A DNA stretch of 64,000 bases from Methylomonas montana (GTDB taxonomy: Bacteria > Pseudomonadota > Gammaproteobacteria > Methylococcales > Methylomonadaceae), in NCBI RefSeq assembly GCF_030490285.1, contig NZ_CP129884.1:3844001-3908000 (forward strand), written 5' to 3'. The notes under the pieces were generated by a model. That model saw nothing but the letters and a program-made list of their open reading frames with translations. It was not told the DNA's origin and searched no databases. The translations under genes and the position numbers were made by a program. How positions within the stretch are numbered: the first letter of the stretch is position 1; every line of letters begins with the position of its first letter. Positions 28,144 through 38,153 of the stretch are shown here, piece after piece.

Positions 28144-29010
28144 ATGTTCAAATCAGCTGACTCCGGCAACAGCATCGGCAAAAATATCGACATTTCCGCC
28201 GAGGAATATCAGGCCATTCAGCAATTCCTCAATCAAAGCTGCGGTATCGCACTAGGCGAAAACAAACAGTATCTGGTGAAAAGCAGATTACTACCTTTGC
28301 TGGGTAAATTTGAATTATCGAGCTTCACTGATCTCACCAAAGTCTTGCAATCCAGCGCATTTTCTTCGCAGAAATTAAAAAGCGCGGTTATCGACGCGAT
28401 GACCACCAACGAAACTTTCTGGTTTCGTGATGAACGCCAGTTTGCCGAAATTAGGGACAAAGTACTCCCTGAGCTACTCAAGCAAAAAAACGGCAGCATC
28501 CGGGTTTGGTCGGCGGCCTGCTCATCCGGCCAAGAACCTTATTCGATCAGCATCTGCGGCCTGGACGCCCTTAAAGCCAGTGCAAAAAACAGATCACTGC
28601 AAATTATCGGCACCGACATTTCCGAAGCGATATTGGAAGAGGCCAAGAAAGCGGTGTATTCGGAAGCCGCATTGGCCAGAGGCGTCGATGAAATCACTAA
28701 GGCCCGCTACTTCCACAAAAGCTACGATGGCTACACGCTCAACCCCGAAGTCAGCCAACAAGTCCGCTTTCAGCAATTCAATCTACTCAAGTCTTTTACA
28801 GCACTGGGACGTTTCGACATCATCTTTTGCCGCAACGTACTGATCTATTTTTCCGACCAGGTCAAACGCGACATCTTGACCCGAATGGCCGACAGCCTGG
28901 AGCCAGGCGGTTATTTATTCCTCAGCAGCACCGAAGCCATGCCGGCCGGCATACACGCCTTCGAGCTGGTCCGCTCCGGCCTAACCAGCTACTTCAGAAA
29001 AATCGGTTAA
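28144..29010 (+). CDS. cheR: Chemoreceptor methyltransferase CheR
   Basis: A 288-residue S-adenosylmethionine-dependent enzyme that methylates glutamates of chemoreceptors. It has the helical CheR N domain (about 15-75) and the methyltransferase domain. Landmarks are the conserved DAMTTNETFWFRDERQF, SAM-binding RVWSAACSSGQEPYSI, GTDISEAILEEA and FDIIFCRNVLIYFSD. It sits 41 bp after cheV and upstream of flgB. A GCGGCA/TGCCGC hairpin at 29043-29060 follows it without a T run. Confidence 0.95.
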   Translation: MFKSADSGNSIGKNIDISAEEYQAIQQFLNQSCGIALGENKQYLVKSRLLPLLGKFELSSFTDLTKVLQSSAFSSQKLKSAVIDAMTTNETFWFRDERQFAEIRDKVLPELLKQKNGSIRVWSAACSSGQEPYSISICGLDALKASAKNRSLQIIGTDISEAILEEAKKAVYSEAALARGVDEITKARYFHKSYDGYTLNPEVSQQVRFQQFNLLKSFTALGRFDIIFCRNVLIYFSDQVKRDILTRMADSLEPGGYLFLSSTEAMPAGIHAFELVRSGLTSYFRKIG

Positions 29011-29141
29011 TACCTCCGTCGATTTATTGACGATATTATTAAGCGGCAGTTTTTTGCCGCCCCGCCTCAACCGCAATTTTTTGACGCCAGCCCCTTCCTC
29101 AAAATTATCCATGCCTGTGAAATTAAAGTAGATTTTTTTTA

Positions 29142-29157
29142 TGGCATGTTTACTGCT
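29142..29157 (+). promoter_or_regulatory. flgB: Sigma-54 promoter of the flgB operon
   Basis: TGGCATG-N4-CTGCT has GG and GC 10 bp apart and agrees closely with the TGGCACG-N4-TTGCW consensus. It lies 34 bp before the flgB start and should drive flgB through at least flgE, with RpoN and a FleQ/FleR-type activator. Confidence 0.8.
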
Positions 29158-29190
29158 TTTTATGTTTAAAAAACACATGAGGTGGCAAAT

Positions 29191-29586
29191 ATGGCAATCA
29201 ATTTCGACAATGCCTTGGGCATACATCCGCAGGCTTTAGCGTTGCGAGAAAAACGCGGCGAAATCCTGGCTTCCAATCTGGCCAACGCCGACACCCCCGA
29301 CTACAAAGCCCGCGATCTGGACTTCAAAACCGTATTCCAGCAAACCCTGGCCGGCAAGAGTTCAGAAATCAACCGTAGCCAGCAAGGGCACTTAGCCAAC
29401 CCAAACAGCGTGCTCGGCGCCGACCTGCTCTATCGCAATCCACAGCAGGCTTCGCTAGACGGCAACACCGTCGAAACCCATATCGAGCAAGCCAAGTACG
29501 CCGAGAACGCCGTGCAATACCAAGCCAGTTTGCAATTTATCAACGGCAAGTTTTCCGGGCTGATGTCAGCCATCAGAGGGGAATAA
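29191..29586 (+). CDS. flgB: Flagellar proximal rod protein FlgB
   Basis: A 131-residue rod protein, starting MAINFDNALGIHPQALALRE at the ATG that follows GAGG at 29178-29181 (an in-frame GTG three codons earlier is less likely). The flagellar rod motif ILASNLANADTPDYKARD is typical. It assembles with FlgC and FlgF into the periplasmic rod. It is first in the eleven-gene flgBCDEFGHIJKL run. Confidence 0.95.
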   Translation: MAINFDNALGIHPQALALREKRGEILASNLANADTPDYKARDLDFKTVFQQTLAGKSSEINRSQQGHLANPNSVLGADLLYRNPQQASLDGNTVETHIEQAKYAENAVQYQASLQFINGKFSGLMSAIRGE

Positions 29587-29588
29587 TC

Positions 29589-30005
29589 ATGTCCACATTC
29601 CGAATCTTCGATGTCGCCGGTAGCGGCATGAACGCACAAACCCTGAGACTAAATCTGGTAGCGAGCAATATTTCCAACGCCAACAGCGTCAGCAGCAGCA
29701 TCGGCCAGGTCTACAAATCCCGTCAACCAGTGTTTGCCGCCGAGCTGAAAAACATCATGGACAAAAACAACGCCGCCAGCGGCGTCAATGTGCTGGGCGT
29801 CGTCGAAAGTCAGGCGCCGCCGGTAATGGAATATGCGCCTAGTCATCCACTGGCCGACGCCACCGGCTATATCTACAAACCCAACGTCAACACCGTGGAA
29901 GAAATGGCCAATATGATGTCGGCCACCCGTTCCTATGAAAACAATGTGGAGGTGTTGAACACCGCCAAAAACCTGATCCTGCAAACCCTAAAAATGGGAA
30001 GTTGA
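29589..30005 (+). CDS. flgC: Flagellar proximal rod protein FlgC
   Basis: A 138-residue rod subunit: the N-terminal MSTFRIFDVAGSGMNAQTLRLNLVASNISNAN holds the rod signature, and the C-terminal VNTVEEMANMMSATRSYENNVEVLN helix packs in the rod core. It starts 2 bp after the flgB stop. It is of normal size, with no oddities. Confidence 0.96.
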   Translation: MSTFRIFDVAGSGMNAQTLRLNLVASNISNANSVSSSIGQVYKSRQPVFAAELKNIMDKNNAASGVNVLGVVESQAPPVMEYAPSHPLADATGYIYKPNVNTVEEMANMMSATRSYENNVEVLNTAKNLILQTLKMGS

Positions 30006-30014
30006 GGCTAACGT

Positions 30015-30698
30015 ATGAGCGCCAGCGCAATAGACACTTTTAACAAGCTGGGCTTGGCCACCACCAGTTCCAGCACCTCGAAAACCGGCCAAAAACAAAC
30101 ATTGGAGCAAGATCAGTTCTTAAAACTGCTGACCACCCAGTTGACCCACCAGGATCCGATGAAACCGATGGAAAACGGCGAATTTCTTGGCCAAATGGCG
30201 CAATTCAGTACCGTCTCCGGCATCCAGGATTTACAGGCTTCGTTCAAGGATTTTGCCACTTCGATCAGTTCCGCTCAGGCGCTGCAAGCGGCCGGACTGG
30301 TGGGACACGACGTGTCGGCTCCCAGCCAAGAAGCACTATTGTCCGCCGGCGGCAGCGTGTCGGGCGACTTTGATTTGCCCGGTAGTTCACCCAATGTCAG
30401 CGTCAAAATCATCGATTCCGAAACCGGAGAAACCATTCGAGATATTGACTTGGGTACCCAAGCCTCGGGCACAACCGCTTTCCAATGGGACGGCATGGAT
30501 AACGATGGTCAATTTGCCAATCCTGGGATTTATAAAGTCGAGGCTAGCGCGTGGCTAGACGGGAAAAACACCAATCTCGCCACCAATATCAAATCTCGGG
30601 TGCAAAGCGTGACCATGGGCAGCGGCAGCACCGGATTGCAAATCAATCTAGTCGGTGTCGGCTCGGTGAAATTCAACGAAATCAAGCAAATTTTATAG
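30015..30698 (+). CDS. flgD: Flagellar hook capping protein FlgD
   Basis: A 227-residue scaffold that caps the growing hook. The N-terminal region contains the conserved DQFLKLLTTQLTHQDPMKPMEN motif. The later FlgD Ig-like/Tudor region has FQWDGMDNDGQFANPGIYKVEA. It is released when FlgK replaces it. It lies between flgC and flgE. Confidence 0.95.
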   Translation: MSASAIDTFNKLGLATTSSSTSKTGQKQTLEQDQFLKLLTTQLTHQDPMKPMENGEFLGQMAQFSTVSGIQDLQASFKDFATSISSAQALQAAGLVGHDVSAPSQEALLSAGGSVSGDFDLPGSSPNVSVKIIDSETGETIRDIDLGTQASGTTAFQWDGMDNDGQFANPGIYKVEASAWLDGKNTNLATNIKSRVQSVTMGSGSTGLQINLVGVGSVKFNEIKQIL

Positions 30699-30711
30699 TT
30701 AGGAGAGCGTC

Positions 30712-31998
30712 ATGCCTTTTACAACAGCACTTAGCGGCTTGAATGCCGCATCCAACAATCTGGCGGTAACCGGCAACAATATCGCCAACGCCAATACTAC
30801 TGGTTTTAAGCGCTCACGCTCCGAATTCGCTGATGTCTATGCCACCAGTCTCGGCGGTGTCAGCAATACAACACCGGGTGCTGGCGTCCGAGTCGCCAAT
30901 GTCGCCCAACAATTCAACCAAGGGAATTTATCGTTCACCGATAACAATCTCGACCTGGCCATCAGCGGCGAAGGCTTTTTTACACTAGCCAAAAGCCCTA
31001 GTGAAGTCAACGACTTGTCATACACCCGCGCGGGCGAATTTAAACTGGACAAGGATGGTTACATGGTGAATAACCAGGGGGCGGCGTTACTAGTCTACAG
31101 ACCAAACGGCACCGCCGTTAGCGACGGGTTTAGCGTCGGCGTCACCCAGCCCGTGCAAATCAACACCTTGACTGGATTGCCATCGGCAACCGACAGCGTC
31201 GAGATTACCGTCAACGTCAATGCCAATGACACGGTGATACCAGCCGCGACTGTTTTCGATCCAACCAACAGCAATAGTTATAACAGTCAAACCTCCGTAA
31301 CGACTTACGACTCTCTGGGTTCACCGCATATTCTGACCACGTATTTTCGCAAATCCGCCGCCAACACCTGGAACGTTTATCACTATATGAGCGAACCTGC
31401 GACCCCCGATACCAAAACATTGGTCAACGTAGCGGGCGGCAACGCCGACGGTTCGGGCACGATGACTTTCGATTCCGGCGGTAAATTGACCGCTCCAACC
31501 AATCCGTTTGCGCTGAGCAGTTATACCATTCTGCCGGCAACTGGCGCCGCGCCGATTACCATTACCTCAATGGACTACACCGGCTCCACCCAGGTCCAAC
31601 AAAAATTCAGCGTCAACGCAATGACTCAAAACGGCTTGCCCGCCGGACGCTTGACCGGAATCGATATCGATGACGAAGGTGTAATCTTTGCCCGCTTCAG
31701 TAACGGCGGCTCGCAAACCGTCGGCAAGGTCGCCCTGACTCGCTTCCCGAATACCAACGGTCTCGCCAAACTGGGCGATACCACCTGGGGACAAAGCGCC
31801 AGTTCCGGCGAACCGATCCGCGGTGAAGCCGGTTCCAACAACTTTGGTGGCATTCAGTCCGGCGCGCTGGAAAGTTCCAACGTTGACTTATCCGCGCAAT
31901 TGGTCAATCTGATCGTGGCCCAGCAACACTACCAAGCCAACGCTCAAACGATCACCACCGAAAATACCATCATGCAAACCATCCTCAACATCCGATAG
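30712..31998 (+). CDS. flgE: Flagellar hook protein FlgE
   Basis: A 428-residue hook subunit forming the universal joint. The N-terminal signature LSGLNAASNNLAVTGNNIAN and the C-terminal SSNVDLSAQLVNLIVAQQHYQANAQT (split over about 390-420) are the coiled-coil ends. The central part is the variable hook domain. A good ribosome site (AGGAG) precedes the ATG. Length is typical. Confidence 0.96.
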   Translation: MPFTTALSGLNAASNNLAVTGNNIANANTTGFKRSRSEFADVYATSLGGVSNTTPGAGVRVANVAQQFNQGNLSFTDNNLDLAISGEGFFTLAKSPSEVNDLSYTRAGEFKLDKDGYMVNNQGAALLVYRPNGTAVSDGFSVGVTQPVQINTLTGLPSATDSVEITVNVNANDTVIPAATVFDPTNSNSYNSQTSVTTYDSLGSPHILTTYFRKSAANTWNVYHYMSEPATPDTKTLVNVAGGNADGSGTMTFDSGGKLTAPTNPFALSSYTILPATGAAPITITSMDYTGSTQVQQKFSVNAMTQNGLPAGRLTGIDIDDEGVIFARFSNGGSQTVGKVALTRFPNTNGLAKLGDTTWGQSASSGEPIRGEAGSNNFGGIQSGALESSNVDLSAQLVNLIVAQQHYQANAQTITTENTIMQTILNIR

Positions 31999-32028
31999 AT
32001 GCTAGATTGATGCTAATGGAGACACATT

Positions 32029-32778
32029 ATGGACCGTAGCCTATACATTGCCATGAACGGCGCCAAGCAGACTTTGCTGGCGCAAACGGCTAACGCCAAT
32101 AATTTGGCCAACACCCAAACCACTGGCTTCAAATCCGATTTCGAGCAGTTTCGGGCCATGCCGGCCTTCGGTCCCGGTTATCCGACGCGAGTCTATTCGA
32201 TGACCGAACGGCCAGGCAGCGATCTGTCGTCCGGCGGCTTGCAAACCACCGGACGCGACCTGGATATCGCCATCAATGGCGAGGGCTGGATCGCGGTAAG
32301 AGCTGGCGACGGCAGCGAGGCTTATACTCGGGCCGGCGACTTGCGTATTACCCCCGACGGTCTATTGGAAAATGGCGCCGGCCAGCAAGTGATCGGCGAA
32401 ACCGGCGCCCCCATCGCGATTCCGCCGGCACAGAAAGTAGAGATCGGCCGCGACGGCACCATCAGCATTATCCCGCAGGGCTCTAACGCCACGGTCACCG
32501 CACTGGTGGACCGAATCAAACTGGTCAACCCCGGTAACGACGCGCTAGAAAAACGCGAGGACGGCCTGATGCACCTCAAACAGGCCGGCGGCCCGCCGAT
32601 TCAGGCCGACGCCAACATCAATCTGATTCAAGGCTCGCTGGAATCCAGCAACGTCAACGCCTTGTCGGCAATGGTGGAGATGATAGAACTGTCCAGAAAT
32701 TTCGAGCTGCAATCGAAAGTGATGAAGAACATCGACAACGTGGCCGGCTCCGCTACCAAATTAATGCAAATGGCATAA
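32029..32778 (+). CDS. flgF: Flagellar rod protein FlgF
   Basis: A 249-residue proximal rod protein, [19 protein letters not shown]. The rod signature [20 protein letters not shown] and the C-terminal [20 protein letters not shown] are present. It is close to FlgG in sequence, as in all flagellated bacteria. Length is normal. Confidence 0.95.
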   Translation: MDRSLYIAMNGAKQTLLAQTANANNLANTQTTGFKSDFEQFRAMPAFGPGYPTRVYSMTERPGSDLSSGGLQTTGRDLDIAINGEGWIAVRAGDGSEAYTRAGDLRITPDGLLENGAGQQVIGETGAPIAIPPAQKVEIGRDGTISIIPQGSNATVTALVDRIKLVNPGNDALEKREDGLMHLKQAGGPPIQADANINLIQGSLESSNVNALSAMVEMIELSRNFELQSKVMKNIDNVAGSATKLMQMA

Positions 32779-32827
32779 AACCTGCATTAATCCTGACAAG
32801 ACAAAAAAATGTCAGTCAGGAGGCTTT

Positions 32828-33616
32828 ATGACAGAGCGCGCATTATGGGTGGCCAAATCCGGTCTCGATGCCCAACAAACTCGAATGGCGGTTATTTCCA
32901 ATAACCTGGCCAACGTCAACACCACCGGCTTTAAAAAAGGCCGGCCGATTTTCGAAGACCTGATCTATCAAAACATCCGTCAGGCCGGCGCCCAATCCAC
33001 CCAGAACACCCAATTGCCCACCGGTTTGCAACTAGGTACCGGGGTTAGAACCGTTGCCACCGAAAAGCTGCACACCCAAGGCAATATCCAGCAAACCGAA
33101 AACTCGCTGGATGTGGCAATTAGTGGCCGCGGCTTCATGCAGATTCTGATGCCCAACGGCGACATCACCTATACCCGCGATGGTTCTTTCAAGCTGGATT
33201 CTAATGGCCAGGTGGTCACCTCGGGCGGCTTACCGCTGGAACCGGCCGTATCCGTGCCGCAAGACACCACCAGCCTGACCATAGGCCGTGACGGCACCAT
33301 CAGCGTACAGCAGCCCGGCAGCCCGGCCGCGGTGCAAATCGGCCAAATTCAGTTGGCGGACTTCATCAATCCGGCCGGCCTGGAACCGATAGGCGAAAAC
33401 ATGTTCCGGCAAACGGTTGCCAGCGGCGCGCCGGTGATCGGCAACCCCGGCGACAACGAACTGGGCGTGACCTTCCAAGGCTCCTTGGAAACTTCCAACG
33501 TCAATGTGGTCGAAGAGTTAGTCAACATGATTGAAACCCAGCGCGCTTACGAAATGAACTCCAAGGCGATTTCGACGACGGACGAAATGCTGTCGTTCGC
33601 CACACAACAATTATAG
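32828..33616 (+). CDS. flgG: Flagellar distal rod protein FlgG
   Basis: A 262-residue distal rod protein, starting [20 protein letters not shown] after an AGGAGG ribosome site. The [20 protein letters not shown] signature and C-terminal [20 protein letters not shown] are characteristic. A small hairpin (CTGAC / GTCAG) occupies the gap to flgF and does not look like a terminator. Confidence 0.96.
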   Translation: MTERALWVAKSGLDAQQTRMAVISNNLANVNTTGFKKGRPIFEDLIYQNIRQAGAQSTQNTQLPTGLQLGTGVRTVATEKLHTQGNIQQTENSLDVAISGRGFMQILMPNGDITYTRDGSFKLDSNGQVVTSGGLPLEPAVSVPQDTTSLTIGRDGTISVQQPGSPAAVQIGQIQLADFINPAGLEPIGENMFRQTVASGAPVIGNPGDNELGVTFQGSLETSNVNVVEELVNMIETQRAYEMNSKAISTTDEMLSFATQQL

Positions 33617-33626
33617 GGGGTGGATC

Positions 33627-34295
33627 ATGAATAAAATCCTATTGATCGGCTTGTTAGCCGGCTCCTTGTTCGGCTGCGAAACATTGCCGAAGCGCGACCC
33701 AGACTTCGCCCCGGTTCAGCCTGCGGACCTGCGGCCACCGACCAGCCATAACGGCGCGATTTTTCAGGCCGGTTACGACATGCGTCTGTTCGAGGATTAC
33801 GCCGCTAGGCGAGTGGGCGATATTTTGACTATCAAACTGCTGGAAGCCACCACGGCCCTGAAAAAAGCCAATGCCAGCGAAACCAAGGACACCAATGTCT
33901 CGGTGACTGCCCCTACCCTGTTCGGCATGGCCAGCAGCGCGGTACTGGGTCATGACCTGGAAACCTCGATGCAGGCCAATAGAACCTTTAAAGGCCAAGG
34001 CGACGCGCAACAAAGCAACAGTTTGAAGGGCGACATCAGCGTCACCGTCGTCGAGCTATTGCCCAATGGCAACTTAAAAGTGCGCGGCGAAAAACGGGTG
34101 ACCTTAAACGACGGCGACGAATATGTCAGGGTCTCGGGCATCGTCAGACCCTTTGACATTGACACCAACAACAGCCTTCCTTCTTCTAAATTGGCCGATG
34201 CAACCATTATGTATACTGGCGAGGGAGGCGTACATGATCCCAGCAAAGTGGGCTGGCTGGGACGGATTTTGCTAAGCCCGTTTTTCCCATTCTGA
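33627..34295 (+). CDS. flgH: Flagellar L-ring lipoprotein FlgH
   Basis: A 222-residue outer-membrane L-ring subunit. The lipobox LFGC at residues 14-17 follows a hydrophobic signal. The conserved NGAIFQAGYDMRLFEDYAAR and NGNLKVRGEKRVTLNDGDEY segments identify FlgH. It forms the bushing around the rod with FlgI. Confidence 0.95.
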   Translation: MNKILLIGLLAGSLFGCETLPKRDPDFAPVQPADLRPPTSHNGAIFQAGYDMRLFEDYAARRVGDILTIKLLEATTALKKANASETKDTNVSVTAPTLFGMASSAVLGHDLETSMQANRTFKGQGDAQQSNSLKGDISVTVVELLPNGNLKVRGEKRVTLNDGDEYVRVSGIVRPFDIDTNNSLPSSKLADATIMYTGEGGVHDPSKVGWLGRILLSPFFPF

Positions 34296-34320
34296 TTTGC
34301 GATAGACAGAGGAACAGCTC

Positions 34321-35406
34321 ATGAACAAGTTACTAATCGCATTACTATTGCTGGCTAGCTTGCCGGCACACGCCGAGCGGATTAAAGACATCGCCTCGAT
34401 CAATGGTGTGCGCAGCAACCAACTGGTGGGCTATGGTCTGGTGGTTGGCTTGGATAAATCCGGCGACAAAACTATTTTTACCGGCCAAACCTTGCGTAAC
34501 TTGATGGGCAAGAGCGGTTTAACCCTGCCGCCCGGCGTCGACCCTAAATCGAAAAATATCGCCGCCGTCAGTGTTCACGCCGATTTACCGGCATTTGCCA
34601 AACCAGGTCAAAAAATTGACGTTACCGTATCGTCGGTCGGTGACGCTAAAAGCCTGCGCGGCGGCTCGCTGCTGATGAGTCCGTTACGCGGTGCCGACGG
34701 TAAGGTCTATGCGGTGGCGCAAGGCAATCTGGTGGTAGGCGGCTTGAGCGCAGGCGGCCAAGACGGCTCAAAAATCACCGTCAACAATCCGCTGGTGGGT
34801 CGCATCCCGAATGGCGCCAGCGTCGAGCAAACCGTATCCACGCCGTTCGAACAAGGCAATGAACTAATCTTTAATCTGAATACCGCCGATTTCACCACCG
34901 CCAACCGCATGGTGGAATCGATCGACAAAGCGCTTGGCGCCGGCACCGCATCCGCCATCGATGCCACTTCGGTCAGTGTCAGAGCGCCCGCCGATGTCAA
35001 TCAGAAAGTCAGCTTCGCGGCGATACTGGAAAACATTGAGGTGACACCAGACGATGCGCCCGCCAAAGTGATCATCAACTCGCGCACCGGCACTGTAATC
35101 ATCAATAGTAAGGTGAGAGTGCAACCTGCGGCGGTATCTCACGGCAGCCTGACGGTGACCATCAACGAGAATCCGCAGGTCAGCCAACCCAACCCACTAT
35201 CCGACGGCAACACGGTAGTTACGCCGCAATCCGACGTGACTATAAAAGAAGAAAAGAACCATATGTTTGTCTTCAACCCCGGCATTTCCTTAGATGAAAT
35301 CGTGCAGGCCGTAAACAGCGTCGGCGCCGCACCCAGCGACCTAGTGGCGATACTGGAAGCATTGAAATCCGCGGGCTCGCTGCGAGCCGAGTTGATCGTG
35401 ATATAG
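34321..35406 (+). CDS. flgI: Flagellar P-ring protein FlgI
   Basis: A 361-residue periplasmic P-ring protein with a cleavable signal ([15 protein letters not shown]). The motif [20 protein letters not shown] and the C-terminal [20 protein letters not shown] are conserved. FlgA, encoded at 26.4-27.1 kb, chaperones its assembly around the rod. Confidence 0.96.
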   Translation: MNKLLIALLLLASLPAHAERIKDIASINGVRSNQLVGYGLVVGLDKSGDKTIFTGQTLRNLMGKSGLTLPPGVDPKSKNIAAVSVHADLPAFAKPGQKIDVTVSSVGDAKSLRGGSLLMSPLRGADGKVYAVAQGNLVVGGLSAGGQDGSKITVNNPLVGRIPNGASVEQTVSTPFEQGNELIFNLNTADFTTANRMVESIDKALGAGTASAIDATSVSVRAPADVNQKVSFAAILENIEVTPDDAPAKVIINSRTGTVIINSKVRVQPAAVSHGSLTVTINENPQVSQPNPLSDGNTVVTPQSDVTIKEEKNHMFVFNPGISLDEIVQAVNSVGAAPSDLVAILEALKSAGSLRAELIVI

Positions 35407-35440
35407 CAAGGTTCAAATTTGAACCCGATAGGAGATTCCC

Positions 35441-36481
35441 ATGTTAAATACCGATACTGCCAACATTTACACCGATTTCAGCGGTTTGGCGAAACTGAAG
35501 CAAAGCGCCCGCGAACAATCGCCCGAGGCGATCAAGGAAGTCGCTAAGCAGTTCGAATCGGTGTTTTTAAACATGGTGATGAAAAACATGCGTCAGGCCA
35601 AATTGGCCGATGGTATCCTGGACAGTCAGCAAGGCCAGTTTTTTCAAGATATGTACGACCAGCAAATGGCCGTGCATCTGGCCGGTAAACCCGGCATTGG
35701 CTTTGCTGATCTGATTGCCAAACAGTTATCGCCTAAACGAAACCGCGAAGACTTAAAAGACGATGAACTGGCGATCGACGATTACCTGAATCGAGCCGCC
35801 GGCAGCGGCGCCAAAATCGGCACGGGCGTCGCCAAACCGCAAACGGCGACCGCCGATACTGCCGAGCAAAAACCGCTGGACGCCTCGGGACTGAGCAGCC
35901 TGGAACGCAGTTTGGCACGCTTGGAACGCAGCCAGCAAATCGCGGCCGGCCAATGGCAAACTCTGGACGATACACTACAGAACGACGGAGATCAGCCGCT
36001 AACATCGAAGCAGGCGTTCGTGAATCAGTTATGGCCACATGCCCAACAAGCGGCGCGGGCATTGGGCGTCGATGCCAATCTGTTGCTGGCGCAAGCCGCG
36101 CTGGAAACTGGCTGGGGGCAATCGGTGATTAAAAACGGCCAAGGCGAAAACAGTTTCAACCTGTTCAACATCAAGGCCGACAGATCCTGGCAAGGCAAAC
36201 AAGCCAAAACAATGACGCTGGAGTTCGATGGCGGCGTGGCCAAAAAAGAAATGGCCGGTTTCCGCGCTTACGATTCTTATAAAGACAGCTTTGACGATTA
36301 CGTGAATTTTATTAAATCCAATCCTCGCTATAGCGAGGCGCTTAAAAAGGCCGGCAATGCTAGACAGTATATGCGAGAATTACAAGAAGCCGGTTATGCC
36401 ACGGATCCGAGATACGCGGAAAAAATCATGAGCATTTATCATAGCCAAATCGCCGACCAACCATTGGCTAGCGCTGGGTAG
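35441..36481 (+). CDS. flgJ: Flagellar rod cap / peptidoglycan hydrolase FlgJ
   Basis: A 346-residue bifunctional protein. Residues about 20-110 form the rod-scaffolding domain (KQFESVFLNMVMKNMRQAKL). Residues about 190-340 form a glucosaminidase/muramidase domain (VDANLLLAQAALETGWGQSV, with catalytic Glu in LETGWG) that opens the peptidoglycan for the rod. The fused enzyme domain is typical of gammaproteobacteria. Confidence 0.95.
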   Translation: MLNTDTANIYTDFSGLAKLKQSAREQSPEAIKEVAKQFESVFLNMVMKNMRQAKLADGILDSQQGQFFQDMYDQQMAVHLAGKPGIGFADLIAKQLSPKRNREDLKDDELAIDDYLNRAAGSGAKIGTGVAKPQTATADTAEQKPLDASGLSSLERSLARLERSQQIAAGQWQTLDDTLQNDGDQPLTSKQAFVNQLWPHAQQAARALGVDANLLLAQAALETGWGQSVIKNGQGENSFNLFNIKADRSWQGKQAKTMTLEFDGGVAKKEMAGFRAYDSYKDSFDDYVNFIKSNPRYSEALKKAGNARQYMRELQEAGYATDPRYAEKIMSIYHSQIADQPLASAG

Positions 36482-36489
36482 GGGGAAAT

Positions 36490-38145
36490 ATGTCAATCGG
36501 CATTCTAAATACCGCATTATCCGGATTGGCGGCTTTTCAGCGCTCCCTGGAAACCACCAGTAATAACATCGCCAACGTCAACACCGAAGGTTATAGCCGG
36601 CAAAGAACCGAGCTGGCCACCCGTCCCGAGCAATATACCAGCGGCGGTTATCTAGGCACCGGTGTTAATGTGGTGAATATCACCCGCAGTTACGATCAAT
36701 TCATCACCAGCCAGGTTCGCGCCAGTACTTCGGCGTTTTCCGAGGTGGATAGCTATCACTCGCTGGCGTCGCAAATCGACAAATTGCTCGCCGATGAGGC
36801 TACGGGCTTATCGTCATCTATGAAATCGTTTTTTAACGCAGTCAACGACGTCGCCAACGATCCGAGTTCAGCTCCGATCAGAAACGTTTTGATCAGCGAA
36901 GCCGATGGTTTGACCAACCACTTCAACACGATGGGTGCCCGACTGGATGAGATCGAGCAACAGGTCGACAGCAATCTGGAGACTGGTGTTGGCGATCTAA
37001 ATAATTATGCCGCCGCCATTGCCAAACTCAATGTGCAAATCGTCGATTATATTGGCCGCGCTAATGGCCAACAAATGCCGAACGACCTGCTTGACCAGCG
37101 CGATGAGTTGCTCAGAAAAGTCTCCGAAAAAATCGATACTTCCGTGGTAAGCCAAAGCGACGGCTCGGTCAGCGTGTTCATCGGCCAAGGCCAACCTTTG
37201 GTCCTGGGGCCTACTGCGTCGAGCTTGTCCTTGGTCGGAAACGCCTCCGACCCGACTCACATGCAGATTACCTTGAATGGCTCGGATATTACCGATATGC
37301 TTTCTGGCGGCCAACTCAGCGGCAATCTGCGCTTTCGCGACGAAGTCCTCTACCCCGCGCAACGCCAATTGGGGTTATTGGCGCTCGGCCTGGCCACCGA
37401 ATTCAATAATGTCCACCAAAACGGTTACGATCTGGATGGCGATACCGGCCTGAACTTTTTTGACTTGGGAACACCGACGGTGCAAGTATTGGGAAAAACC
37501 ACGGACGCTACCTTAGTGGCGAGCGCGACTTTCGTGGCACCGACTTCGTCGGCAAGCCTAGGCACCTCTTATCGGATTAATGTCACTGCGGGAGGCTTTG
37601 ACCTCACTAATTTGAGCGATAACAGCAGTAACTCTTATGGATCGCTGGCCGCTTTACAGACCGCCACGCAGGCTTTTGGATTCGACATCAATTTTTCTGG
37701 CGGCAGTTTGAACGCTGGTGATCAATTCGAGGTCAGTCCATCTATGAATGCTGCTCGTAGCCTGGAACGTAGCTCGGACATTAACAGCTCGCGGGACATC
37801 GCGGCCGCTACCGCTAGCGGGCTAACCGGCGACAATCGTAACGCTCTTGACTTGGCGAAATTGGAAACCGCAACCCTGATGCAAAACGGCAAAATAACGT
37901 TTACTCAAGTTTACGGACAATTGGTGACAGAGGTTGGCGGAAAGACGAATACGGCCTTGGTCAGTCGTTCCGCGCACGACGTGTTGCTGGAGAATGCAAC
38001 CACCGCCAAGGAAAATTTATCGGGCGTGAATCTTGACGAAGAGGCAGCCAATTTAATCAAATTCCAAAACTCGTATCAGGCGGCGGCAAAGGCGGTTTCT
38101 GTAGCCAATACCCTGTTCGACGCGCTGATTGGAGCGATCCGTTAG
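36490..38145 (+). CDS. flgK: Hook-filament junction protein FlgK (HAP1)
   Basis: A 551-residue junction protein. The N terminus ILNTALSGLAAFQRSLETTS and NNIANVNTEGYSRQRTEL, and the C terminus NLDEEAANLIKFQNSYQAAA, are diagnostic. It forms the first of the two junction zones between hook and filament. FlgN is its export chaperone. Confidence 0.96.
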   Translation: MSIGILNTALSGLAAFQRSLETTSNNIANVNTEGYSRQRTELATRPEQYTSGGYLGTGVNVVNITRSYDQFITSQVRASTSAFSEVDSYHSLASQIDKLLADEATGLSSSMKSFFNAVNDVANDPSSAPIRNVLISEADGLTNHFNTMGARLDEIEQQVDSNLETGVGDLNNYAAAIAKLNVQIVDYIGRANGQQMPNDLLDQRDELLRKVSEKIDTSVVSQSDGSVSVFIGQGQPLVLGPTASSLSLVGNASDPTHMQITLNGSDITDMLSGGQLSGNLRFRDEVLYPAQRQLGLLALGLATEFNNVHQNGYDLDGDTGLNFFDLGTPTVQVLGKTTDATLVASATFVAPTSSASLGTSYRINVTAGGFDLTNLSDNSSNSYGSLAALQTATQAFGFDINFSGGSLNAGDQFEVSPSMNAARSLERSSDINSSRDIAAATASGLTGDNRNALDLAKLETATLMQNGKITFTQVYGQLVTEVGGKTNTALVSRSAHDVLLENATTAKENLSGVNLDEEAANLIKFQNSYQAAAKAVSVANTLFDALIGAIR

Positions 38146-38153
38146 GAGGCAGT

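Noticed and set aside
29043-29060. GCGGCA/TGCCGC hairpin after cheR as a terminator
   Set aside because: No T run follows it and the sigma-54 promoter of flgB explains separate expression, so it is mentioned only as a hairpin.
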